Part shown: piece after piece, positions 16,648-25,144 of the stretch
Position numbering within the stretch: position 1 is the first letter of the stretch
Layout of the letters: each line of letters begins with the position of its first letter
Source: JAXGPF01 sp964463985
GTDB lineage: Bacteria > Verrucomicrobiota > Kiritimatiellia > JAAZAB01
Length of the DNA: 64,000 nt
Assembly: GCA_964463985.1 (NCBI GenBank)
Contig: CAYXEK010000002.1
Span: 34,967-98,966 of the forward strand
Direction: 5' to 3'
Program-made: the position numbers and the translations under genes
The notes under the pieces: model-generated
Told to the model about the DNA's origin: nothing
The model's database searches: none
The model's input: only the letters and a program-made list of their open reading frames with translations

Positions 16648-18168
16648 TTGAGCACTGCAACAAAACGCCTGAATTTTCTGGTAATCATGTCGGACCAGCA
16701 TTCCAAACACCGACTCGGGTGTTATGGCGATCCGGTTGTCCGCACGCCGAATCTCGACCGACTGGCAAGCGAGGGCATGCGCTTTGACGCCGCTTATTGT
16801 CCGTCGCCTATCTGCTGCCCCAGCCGCATGAGTTTCATGACCACCCGCTTCCCCGGGAAAAACCGGGTCTGGAATAATTCCGGCATTCTGGCATCGGACA
16901 TCCCCACCTGGATTCACCCTCTGAACAATCACCCCTTTTTCAAAATTCCCTGCCGCACATGTCTGGCGGGACGCATGCATTTCGGGGGAATTGATCAATG
17001 GCACGGTTTTGCCGAGCGCAGGATATGGGAATTGCGCAATCAGTTCCGGCCTGACTCGAAAATCCCGAAAATAACAAATTCCATGGAACGCGGAGCGGTG
17101 GAAATATCCGGTACGGGCAGTTCGCCGTATCAGTGGTATGACGCAAACGTAACGGATGCGGCGTGCAGTTTTTTGCGCGAACAAACCCAATCCGATATCC
17201 CCTTCGTGCTCGTAACCGGTTTTATCATGCCCCATTGCCCCTATTTCGCGCCGGCGGATTTGTTTAAATACTACCTTGAACGCGTAGCGCTGCCGGAAGG
17301 CTCTTACGAATCGCTCCCGGAAACGGCGCGCCGGTTCGCCAGACAGCATGATCTGGACCGCCCCTTTGCATCGGATACCGTCCGCGCCGCGCGCGCGGCC
17401 TACTACTCGCTGTGCGAAATGACCGACAGAAACACGGGCTTAATTCTCGAAACCCTGGAACAGACAGGCTTGGCGGAGAACACGGTGGTTGTTTACACCA
17501 GCGACCATGGCGACATGGCGGGCGATCATGGGCTGTGGTTCAAGGGCACTTTTTTTGAAGGCAGCGCCGGCATTCCTCTGATTGTGCGCGCTCCGGGGGT
17601 TACCACTCCCGGCACAGTCTCAAAAGCCGTATGCAACCTGACGGATATCGGCGCAACCATCCTGGACATGGCCGGCATACCCCCGCTGCCCCAAACTGAC
17701 GGACGCTCATTGCTGCCGTTGTTGAGCGGCCAAACGGCGTCGGATTGGCGCAATGAAACGTTCAGCGAAATTATCGGGCAAAACCGCAAGGATAAATCCG
17801 CCATTCCATCGCGCATGATCCGTTCGGGATGCTGGAAGTGCTGGGTGGACGGGGACGCCGCCAACCTGCCGCCATCCCTTTTTAATCTTGACGATGATCC
17901 CGGGGAACAAAACGATCTTGCCAATGATTCAACCTGCGCGGATATTTTAAATCAATTGCTTGGGCGAATTTTCGCCGATTGGAATCCAGCACGGACTTTG
18001 GAACGATACCACGCCGCCCTTGCCGACCACGCCCTGGTCGGCGACTGGCACAATCACGCTGCGATATGGAAGGATATCAATCAACACCAGATTCCGCCGC
18101 ATAACCTTGACCATGATGTTGAATTCTTCAACTCCGTTCCAGACAACCGCGGCCATCCCGCACAATAA
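16648..18168 (+). CDS. Type I sulfatase (leaderless)
   Basis: A 506-residue member of the alkaline-phosphatase-like sulfatase family. N-terminal FLVIMSDQHS supplies metal ligands. The formylglycine signature is C56-C-P-S-R60 inside ICCPSRMS, and VYTSDHGDMAGDHGLW carries late metal and substrate residues. Sulfatases hydrolyse sulfate esters on sugars after the cysteine is converted to formylglycine; no maturation enzyme is encoded in the window. There is no signal peptide, so it should act in the cytoplasm on imported sulfated oligosaccharides. The start is TTG, which keeps the standard family N-terminus; the first in-frame ATG (residue 14, just before SDQHS) would remove the first beta strand. 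It is followed ten bases later by the GH106-like gene. Confidence 0.88.
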   Translation: MSTATKRLNFLVIMSDQHSKHRLGCYGDPVVRTPNLDRLASEGMRFDAAYCPSPICCPSRMSFMTTRFPGKNRVWNNSGILASDIPTWIHPLNNHPFFKIPCRTCLAGRMHFGGIDQWHGFAERRIWELRNQFRPDSKIPKITNSMERGAVEISGTGSSPYQWYDANVTDAACSFLREQTQSDIPFVLVTGFIMPHCPYFAPADLFKYYLERVALPEGSYESLPETARRFARQHDLDRPFASDTVRAARAAYYSLCEMTDRNTGLILETLEQTGLAENTVVVYTSDHGDMAGDHGLWFKGTFFEGSAGIPLIVRAPGVTTPGTVSKAVCNLTDIGATILDMAGIPPLPQTDGRSLLPLLSGQTASDWRNETFSEIIGQNRKDKSAIPSRMIRSGCWKCWVDGDAANLPPSLFNLDDDPGEQNDLANDSTCADILNQLLGRIFADWNPARTLERYHAALADHALVGDWHNHAAIWKDINQHQIPPHNLDHDVEFFNSVPDNRGHPAQ

Positions 18169-18177
18169 CCGGCACAC

Positions 18178-21099
18178 ATGACATCAAACGGATCAGTCTT
18201 CGCGTTCTGGCTTCTCAACCACCGCCTGGAGAAAAATGAATTGCGGCGGCAGTTGATGGAATTGAAATCCCGGGGATTTGCCGGCGTCTTGCCCCACGCG
18301 CGCGCCGGGCTGCAAACACCCTATCTTTCGCGCGCCTGGTTTGACGCCATCCGTTTCATTGCCGGAGAATGCCGCCGGCTGAACCTGGAATTCTGGCTTT
18401 ATGACGAGGATCCGTTCCCCAGCGGCGCGGCCGGCGGCCGGGTAATGCTGGACCACCCTGAATTTATCCGACGCACCCTTGTTTTTGAAGAACATGCAAC
18501 CGCCTGCGCCGGCGGCGCCATCACCGTGGATTTCGCCGCCCAGAAACTGGTGGGCGCATACGCCCTGCTCCTGGACGATGGACGCCCGTCCAAAATTGCC
18601 GCCGATCTGACGGCAGATTGCGGCCTGGTGCGCAAACAATGGACGGAATTGCGCCGGACAACCAACGGCTATTACAAGCCCTATAAAAATACCACGCGAG
18701 CGCATTGGCGCACCGGAACCACCGGCATTGCCTGGCGGTTGCAATCGCGCCTGCCGCCGGGCAAATATCTGATTGTCGGCGTTTTTTCGCAAATACAGCC
18801 CTACAACACATGGGGCACCCTGCCGGACTTGATCAATCCGGCTGCGGTCGAATATTTCATGAAAATCACCCATGCGCGTTACCGCCGCGAATTGGGCGCC
18901 GGACGTTTTGCCCGGGTGCGGGGGATTTTCACCGACGAACCCAAGGTCACCGGGGATTTCCCGTGGACCGATTCCCTGCCCGAACAATTCCGGCGCGCAT
19001 ACGGCGCGGATATTTTACCCCTGTTGCCGCATCTGAAATATGAGTTGGATGATCAAACCGACCTGGTTCGCCACCGTTACCGGCGTTTGCTCGGACATAT
19101 GTTTCGCGCGGCATTCACCAAACCGATCAGCCGCTGGTGCGCAAAAAACGGCATCCAGAGCACCGGCCATTTCAGCCCGGAGGAAAATCCCATCGGACAG
19201 CAAGCCATGACGCCGGACCTGATGGGATGGCTGAAGGATATGCATATGCCCGGGATTGACCTGATAGGCTCAAATATCGGCACGCGCCCCTACAGCATCA
19301 TAAACATCGGCCCGAAACTGGTTTGTTCCGCGGCGCGGCAGGCCGGCCGGCCGCAGGTGTTGTCCGAATCGCTGGCCGTATGCGGCGATGATTTGAGCCT
19401 GGCGCGGGCAAAATCCATGCTGGACTGGCAAATGGTCATGGGCGTCAATAAATTCGTTCTGCACGGACAATACTATTCGCTGGACGGACCGCGTAAACGC
19501 GATGCGCCGCCCTCGATTTTCCAAACGGCGCCCTATTGGCCTTACTTCAACAAATTGGCCGATTATCTTGAAGACACCTGCCGGTTGCTGCGGCGGGGCA
19601 GGCGCATCTGCGACCTCGCGGTTCTGTATCCCACCGCGCATATCAACGCGGTTCTGCCCGGCGCTGAAACCGCGTTGTCCGGCTGGCGCAAGGCGTTGGG
19701 CGATCTGGTTTACCGGCTCCTGGCGCGCGGTTTCGACTTTGACTTCGTGGCTGAACCGGACCTGGCGGACGCGCGGAGCAATAAGGCCGGTCTGCGCATC
19801 GGCCGATGTTATTATAAAGCGCTGATCGTGCCTGGTGCGCCGGCGCTGGACGCCGCAGCGGCGGCCGCCTTGCGGCGGCTCCGTCTGCCCGTGATTTTCG
19901 CCGGGCCGCAGCCGCGGATACTGGGAACCAGCCGCCGCCTTCCCGCCATCGGCCGCACCTGCCGCGCCGGGAACCTGGAAACCACTCTGGCCGCCTGGAT
20001 TAAAAGGCCGCTGACAACCGCATCCGGCAAGGATCTGTTTTGCCATTCGCGCACGCTCAACCGGAAAACTTACCACTTTGTTTTCAATCCGGCGGAAAAG
20101 CGCTTGCGCTGCAGGCTGGCAACCGCCGCGGGAAAATGGCTGGAAATCCGCGATGACCAATCCGGCGCATTCCGGCCCATGGACCCGCATGCAACCGGCG
20201 GGGCCGCCCTGGATTTGCCGCCGACGGGCGCTGCGTTGCTGCGCGAATCCGAAGCCGGCCGCGCCGTTACCATCGTTGCCGCCGCTTCCAAACCGCGCGC
20301 AATCAATCTGCGCCATAACTGGACATTGAAACTCTGCGGGGACAACACCCTGATGCTTGACGCATGGCGCAGCCAGGATGGGCGTCTGTTCCACCTGCCG
20401 CTGCCCGGGCAGGCGCCGCAACTCCCTCCGCAGCCCCTGCTCCGCGCGCGGTTTTACGTCAAAAGCCTTCCGCCCGACGCATATCTGGTCTGGGAAGAAG
20501 GCGGCTTTGCCGCCCCCCATGCCATCGCATTAAACGGGCAGCGTTTGATTGGCCGGCCGCGCCGGGTGTTTGACGCCTATAATCTTGCCGCCGACGTCAC
20601 CCGCCTGCTGCGCCCCGGTTGGAATACGGTCAAGGTGTCCTTCCAAGCTCCGGGCGCGCCGCCCATGCACGATCCCCTGCGGCTGATGGGTAATTTCCGC
20701 GTGAGCGCGCATGCGGATGGCTGGCTGATAGAAAACAATCCGGCTGAGATGCGCCTGCGCGCATTGGCGGATTGGACCAGGCTCGGCTGGCCGTTTTATT
20801 CCGGCACAATGATTTACTCCAATGAATTCGAACTGCCGGCGCTGCCGGACCAACGGAGAAAATTATTGCTGCAGATTGACGGCGTACACGATCTGGCGGA
20901 GCCGGAAATCAACGGCAAATCCGCCGGCGTGCTGGCCTGGCCGCCGTATCAATGCGATATCAGCCGGCTGGTCCGCCCGGGCCGGAACCGGCTGCGCCTG
21001 CGGGTAGCCAATTCCGCCGTTAATTTTATCGGCGGTGAGCCGTCAATCTCGGGCATCGCCGGCAATGTAAAAATCTTCATAAGCAGGCATGCTCGATGA
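18178..21099 (+). CDS. GH106-like (alpha-L-rhamnosidase type) glycoside hydrolase
   Basis: A 973-residue protein without a signal peptide. The N-terminal barrel has the pattern of GH106-type enzymes: VFAFWLLN, LKSRGFAGVLPHARAGL, FWLYDEDPFPSGAAGG near residue 77, RGIFTDEP near 245, STGHFSPEE near 326 and PQVLSESLAV near 396, with acidic residues at the expected strand ends. The C-terminal 250 residues look like jelly-roll galactose-binding-like domains (WEEGGFAAPHAIALNGQ, WPFYSGTMIYSNEFELP, NRLRLRVANS). GH106 enzymes release alpha-L-rhamnose; related clades may act on other sugars, so the exact specificity is unsure. It directly follows a sulfatase, suggesting a sulfated, deoxysugar-containing glycan. 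Confidence 0.7.
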   Translation: MTSNGSVFAFWLLNHRLEKNELRRQLMELKSRGFAGVLPHARAGLQTPYLSRAWFDAIRFIAGECRRLNLEFWLYDEDPFPSGAAGGRVMLDHPEFIRRTLVFEEHATACAGGAITVDFAAQKLVGAYALLLDDGRPSKIAADLTADCGLVRKQWTELRRTTNGYYKPYKNTTRAHWRTGTTGIAWRLQSRLPPGKYLIVGVFSQIQPYNTWGTLPDLINPAAVEYFMKITHARYRRELGAGRFARVRGIFTDEPKVTGDFPWTDSLPEQFRRAYGADILPLLPHLKYELDDQTDLVRHRYRRLLGHMFRAAFTKPISRWCAKNGIQSTGHFSPEENPIGQQAMTPDLMGWLKDMHMPGIDLIGSNIGTRPYSIINIGPKLVCSAARQAGRPQVLSESLAVCGDDLSLARAKSMLDWQMVMGVNKFVLHGQYYSLDGPRKRDAPPSIFQTAPYWPYFNKLADYLEDTCRLLRRGRRICDLAVLYPTAHINAVLPGAETALSGWRKALGDLVYRLLARGFDFDFVAEPDLADARSNKAGLRIGRCYYKALIVPGAPALDAAAAAALRRLRLPVIFAGPQPRILGTSRRLPAIGRTCRAGNLETTLAAWIKRPLTTASGKDLFCHSRTLNRKTYHFVFNPAEKRLRCRLATAAGKWLEIRDDQSGAFRPMDPHATGGAALDLPPTGAALLRESEAGRAVTIVAAASKPRAINLRHNWTLKLCGDNTLMLDAWRSQDGRLFHLPLPGQAPQLPPQPLLRARFYVKSLPPDAYLVWEEGGFAAPHAIALNGQRLIGRPRRVFDAYNLAADVTRLLRPGWNTVKVSFQAPGAPPMHDPLRLMGNFRVSAHADGWLIENNPAEMRLRALADWTRLGWPFYSGTMIYSNEFELPALPDQRRKLLLQIDGVHDLAEPEINGKSAGVLAWPPYQCDISRLVRPGRNRLRLRVANSAVNFIGGEPSISGIAGNVKIFISRHAR

Positions 21100-21196
21100 T
21101 ATTTTTTTGTTTGCGGTTTCCTGGATTTTGCGTCAAAATTTAACAAATGGCAGGCATACGAAAAAAATAGCGGTCAACCTGTTCCGGAGGTGTGTT

Positions 21197-22570
21197 ATGA
21201 CAGTCATGTATTCAGCATGCAGCATGAACCGGATGCCCGGCGGCCTGAAATATGCTTTTTGCGCCGCATTGCTGCTGTGCTCAACGGCCGGCGCCACGAA
21301 TGTATATGTCGTCCCGCCGGACACACCCGGCGCCGCGCCGGACGGCTTGTTCACCACATGGTCCACGGCCGCCACCAACATCCAGGATGCCATTAACGCC
21401 ATCAATACCAACGGCGGCAATATCGTTTACATATCCAATGGCGTCTATCATCTGACCAATGAGATTGCCGTGAATAAAGGCATCGTCCTGCGCAGTTGGA
21501 GCAACGGTCTGACGGCGCCCGCAAGCACGATCCTGGACGCCGACAATTACCCCGGGAAGCCCGAGACCAACCGCGTGCTGTATGTCAACCATGTTGATGC
21601 GATCGTGGACGGATTGAAGCTGCAGGGGGGCAACGGCCGCGGCGGCGGCATTCTGATCGGCAGATCGGCCATGATTACAAATTGCATCATTTACAGCAAT
21701 GTCACCGCCAATTACGGCGCCGGAATAGCGACGGAAGTAGTCGGACGCAAGGTGGGTCTGATAACGCATTGCAATGTGATTTATAACGAGGCCACGAACG
21801 GCGGCGGCGGATTTTTCCTTAACGATTATTCCACCGGCATCATTGAGCATTGCTCCATCGAATGGAACAAGTCCCGCGCAAACAATGCCGCGAATGGCGG
21901 CGGCGGATTTTACGGGACCAGGCTGGGAACGAACTTGATAGTGCGCTGGTGCACCATTGCCCATAATACCGCCTCCTACCGTGATTCCGGCGGCGGCGTG
22001 AATATCTGGTATTCCGGGATCATTGAAAACTGTGTGATCGTATCCAATCACCAGATCAGCACTTCTACCGGGCGGTCCGGACACGATGTGTACATTTACT
22101 ACGGCACAAACGTCTACCTGCGCAATTGCCTGGTGGCGGGAAACACCAATACCTCACGCGATGTGGTGCATTGCCAATTCGCCGGCAATATCGAAAACTG
22201 CACTATTGCCAATAACGCCGCGGGCGGCATCGGCAACTACACGAATGATGCCGGGGCGCGGGTCGTCAACACAATCATGTACGATAACCTGATTGATGCC
22301 TACACCAACAACATAGTATTTTCCAACTGTGTGGCTTCCGTGGTCTTGCCCGGCGCGGACAATATCACCAACGCGCCGATATTCGCCGACGCCGGTTTCA
22401 GGCTGGCCGCCGATTCGCCCGGGATAAATGCCGGACTGAACCTGCCCTGGATGTCCGAGCCGGGCGCAATTGATTTGGACGGACGGCGGCGGGTGGACGC
22501 GATCCAGCGCCGCGTAGACATGGGCTGCTATGAATATTTATACCGCGGATCACTATTCAATATCAAATGA
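21197..22570 (+). CDS. Secreted right-handed beta-helix protein, choice-of-anchor-Q type
   Basis: A 457-residue protein. The start at 21197 has GGAGG six bases upstream and opens a signal peptide ending near LLLCSTAGA; the longer reading frame from 21089 is ignored for that reason. After the leader come VYVVPPDTPGAAPDG and WSTAATNIQDAINAIN, very like the beta-helix protein at 4437-6146. The helix body has repeats such as GGGILIGR, NYGAGIATE, GGGGFFLND and GGGVNIWYSGIIENC. The C-terminus has LAADSPGINAG, DLDGRRRVD and RRVDMGCYE, ending GSLFNIK. No catalytic motif is evident. It sits among sulfatases and glycosidases, consistent with glycan binding or cleavage outside the cytoplasm. Confidence 0.8.
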   Translation: MTVMYSACSMNRMPGGLKYAFCAALLLCSTAGATNVYVVPPDTPGAAPDGLFTTWSTAATNIQDAINAINTNGGNIVYISNGVYHLTNEIAVNKGIVLRSWSNGLTAPASTILDADNYPGKPETNRVLYVNHVDAIVDGLKLQGGNGRGGGILIGRSAMITNCIIYSNVTANYGAGIATEVVGRKVGLITHCNVIYNEATNGGGGFFLNDYSTGIIEHCSIEWNKSRANNAANGGGGFYGTRLGTNLIVRWCTIAHNTASYRDSGGGVNIWYSGIIENCVIVSNHQISTSTGRSGHDVYIYYGTNVYLRNCLVAGNTNTSRDVVHCQFAGNIENCTIANNAAGGIGNYTNDAGARVVNTIMYDNLIDAYTNNIVFSNCVASVVLPGADNITNAPIFADAGFRLAADSPGINAGLNLPWMSEPGAIDLDGRRRVDAIQRRVDMGCYEYLYRGSLFNIK

Positions 22571-22725
22571 GCCGGTTGCAGCGGAATCGCGCGGGTAACC
22601 AGCATGTTATCGCACTGGAGGGCCGCGCCCATCGCGGCCGCCGGGATTTACGGAGACCGCTCGCACCGATCTAATTAACCGCGCCGTCATTTTCATGGCG
22701 CCGCGCAACCGCCAGGAAGGTTAAC

Positions 22726-24090
22726 ATGCAAAGCAAGCGCCCCAAAAACAGACCGAACATCGTGCTCATGGTATCCGACGATCACGGCCTGGAAACGCTG
22801 GGGTGCTACGGCAATGCCGCCGTGCACACGCCCCGCCTGGACAGTCTGGCCGGAGACGGCGTTCGGTTTACAAACGCTTTTTGCACTTCCGCCTCCTGCG
22901 CCGCCAGCCGGGCCAACATCCTGACCGGCCTTTACAACCATGCCACCGGCGCCTACGGCCACACTCATGGCGTCAACCATTTTTCCTGTTTCGACAATAT
23001 TGAAACATTGCCGGCCCTGCTTAACAAGTGCGGCTACCGCACCGGCCGCGTCGGGAAAAAGCACTACGCCCCTGACCGGCTCTTTCCCTTTGCCTGGGGT
23101 TGCCCTGACAACCGGTTCGGACGCGACGATGTCCGCATGTCGGAAGCCTGCCGGGAGTTCGTGCGCGGGCCGGCCCCGTTTTTCCTTTACTGGTGCTCCA
23201 AAAATCCCCACCGGGCCTTTTTCAAGGAAGATCACCCGCTGCGTCCCAACCGCTTCGGCAATCCTCTACGCTCCTTCCCGGGCGACAAGGAAAAATTATA
23301 CGCCGAAACAGAAGTGCAAGTGCCTCCATTCCTGAACGATACTCCCGCCGCACGGGCGGAATTGGCCCAATATTACCAATCCATTTCCCGCCTGGACCGC
23401 GGCGTCGGCAAATTGATGGATGTATTGAAGGAGGAGGGCCAATACGACAACACGGTGGTGATTTACATTTCCGATAACGGCGCGGCCTTCCCCCAGGCGA
23501 AAACCAATCTTTATGAGCCGGGGATGCGCCTGCCGTGCATAATCCGCACCCCCTGGCAGCGCTCCCGCGGCGGCATTTGCGACGGATTAATCACCTGGAC
23601 GGACATGGCCCCCACCATCCTCGATTTCGCGCGCTGCCGACGCCATCCTTCAAAATTCCACGGACGTTCATTTAAAAACATCATCGGCGAAAAAAGCCCA
23701 AAAAAATGGCGCGCCGCCATCTATGCCTCGCATACCTTCCACGGCATCACCAACTATTACCCGATGCGCGTCATACGCACGAAAAAATTCAAATTCATCT
23801 GGAATATCGCCTGGAAACTGGATTATTCGTTTGCGTCAGATCTCTGGGCGTCCGCTTACTGGCAGGCCATGCTGCGCGACGGCGGCAGCCGATTGGGCGC
23901 AAAATCGCTGAAGGCTTATCTGCATCGCCCGCGGTTTGAGCTTTATGACCTCGAAAACGATCCGAACGAGACGAAAAACCTCGCGGACAAACCGGCTTAC
24001 GGCGAATTGGTCGCCGATTTTACAGCACAATTGAAAACTTTCCAGAAGGAAACCAGCGATCCATGGATCCACAAATGGATTTATGATTAA
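22726..24090 (+). CDS. Type I sulfatase, sulfoglucosamine-sulfohydrolase-like (leaderless)
   Basis: A 454-residue sulfatase starting NIVLMVSDDHGLETLGCYG with the paired Asp ligands. The formylglycine signature is C58-A-A-S-R62, a permitted variant of C-x-P/A-S-R. VIYISDNGAAFPQAK provides the late Asp-Asn ligands, and FELYDLENDPNETKNLAD is the usual C-terminal tail. The overall layout resembles the N-sulfoglucosamine sulfohydrolase branch more than choline or aryl sulfatases, but specificity is unproven. No signal peptide, so probably cytoplasmic. AGGAAGG precedes the ATG by five bases. Upstream lie 155 bases with a GC-rich hairpin near 22620-22640. The HEAT-repeat gene follows closely. Confidence 0.87.
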   Translation: MQSKRPKNRPNIVLMVSDDHGLETLGCYGNAAVHTPRLDSLAGDGVRFTNAFCTSASCAASRANILTGLYNHATGAYGHTHGVNHFSCFDNIETLPALLNKCGYRTGRVGKKHYAPDRLFPFAWGCPDNRFGRDDVRMSEACREFVRGPAPFFLYWCSKNPHRAFFKEDHPLRPNRFGNPLRSFPGDKEKLYAETEVQVPPFLNDTPAARAELAQYYQSISRLDRGVGKLMDVLKEEGQYDNTVVIYISDNGAAFPQAKTNLYEPGMRLPCIIRTPWQRSRGGICDGLITWTDMAPTILDFARCRRHPSKFHGRSFKNIIGEKSPKKWRAAIYASHTFHGITNYYPMRVIRTKKFKFIWNIAWKLDYSFASDLWASAYWQAMLRDGGSRLGAKSLKAYLHRPRFELYDLENDPNETKNLADKPAYGELVADFTAQLKTFQKETSDPWIHKWIYD

Positions 24091-24118
24091 ACCGCAGGCC
24101 ACAAAAAAAGGAGGAGCC

Positions 24119-25144
24119 GTGCAGAAAAACTTGCTGATGATTACGGGCATATCATGCGGGATTGCTTTTGCCGGCCTGGCGGCGGCGCCGGATGCAACCC
24201 TTGGTCCGATGGCGGAAAAGGGGCCGGACGACGTGCCGGCCCTGATCAAGGCGCTGAAAGCCGGGGAGATGGGCGCGCGCTGGAACGCGGCCTTGATCCT
24301 GGGCGAAATCGGCGATAAAACCGCCGTGCCGGCCCTGGTCGAGTGTGCGGGGAAAGACGATAACCCACGGGTGCGTCGGCGCGCCCTGGAGGCGCTGGGC
24401 AAGCTGGGCGATAAAACCGCCGTGCCGGCCCTGCAGGCGGCGCTGCAGGACGGGGATCGGTTCGTGCGCCGGGATGCCGCGCGCGCCCTGGGCCGATTGG
24501 GCGACGCAACTGCCGTGCCGGCCCTGGCGGCGCTGCTGAAGGACCCGGAGGGATTCGTGCGACGGGACGCCGCGCGCGCCCTGGGCGAAATCGGCGACAA
24601 TTCCATCATTCCCGAATTGCGTCAATTGGCGGAAGAATCCGCCGCGGATTACAGTGTTGACGCTCCGCTGCTGCCGGAGGAAATGTCGCCCGCGGCGCGG
24701 GAGGCGTGTTTTGCCCTGGGCAAACTTGGCGGGGAAACCGCCGTGCCGGCCCTGGCACAAGTCATCAAGCACACCACCGGTTCCGTCAGGATGCGCGCAG
24801 CGGCGGCGCTGGGAAACTGCGGCGCGGCGGCGGCGCCGGTCCTGACGGCGGCCCTGGCGGATGAAGACGGCAATGTCCGCCGGGCGGCGGTCGCCGGCCT
24901 GAAACAAATCGGCGGGGAGGCCGGCGCGGCGGGACTGGCGGAAGCTTTCAAGTCGGATGACGTCCTGACCCAACTGGAAGCCGCCAGGGCCCTGGGCGAA
25001 ATCGGCGGCAAATCTTCCGTGCCGGCCCTGCAGGCGGCGCTGGCGGCGGCGCGCGCGGCGGAACCCAGCCGTTACAAAAACCGCCTCATCCAGGCGGTGC
25101 AGGCAGCGATTAAATCCATCGAAACCGGAAAGGATGGGAAATAA
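24119..25144 (+). CDS. Secreted HEAT-repeat protein
   Basis: A 341-residue protein made of about eight HEAT/PBS-lyase-like units of 30-32 residues, e.g. RRALEALGKLGDKTAVPALQ, RRDAARALGRLGDATAVPAL and RRDAARALGEIGD. The GTG start at 24119 has AAGGAGGAG just upstream and gives a signal peptide ending near AFAGLAAA. An ATG at 24083 overlaps the sulfatase stop but lacks a ribosome site. HEAT arrays are protein-interaction scaffolds; a secreted one inside a glycan-degradation operon could organise the DUF4838 proteins encoded next. The stop overlaps the next ATG as TAATG, so these genes are coupled. The repeated DNA reflects repeated protein units. Confidence 0.8.
   Translation: MQKNLLMITGISCGIAFAGLAAAPDATLGPMAEKGPDDVPALIKALKAGEMGARWNAALILGEIGDKTAVPALVECAGKDDNPRVRRRALEALGKLGDKTAVPALQAALQDGDRFVRRDAARALGRLGDATAVPALAALLKDPEGFVRRDAARALGEIGDNSIIPELRQLAEESAADYSVDAPLLPEEMSPAAREACFALGKLGGETAVPALAQVIKHTTGSVRMRAAAALGNCGAAAAPVLTAALADEDGNVRRAAVAGLKQIGGEAGAAGLAEAFKSDDVLTQLEAARALGEIGGKSSVPALQAALAAARAAEPSRYKNRLIQAVQAAIKSIETGKDGK

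Noticed and set aside
24240..25080. Regularly spaced DNA repeats that might suggest a CRISPR array or satellite
   Set aside because: The repeats encode HEAT units of about 31 residues in one frame and vary between copies.
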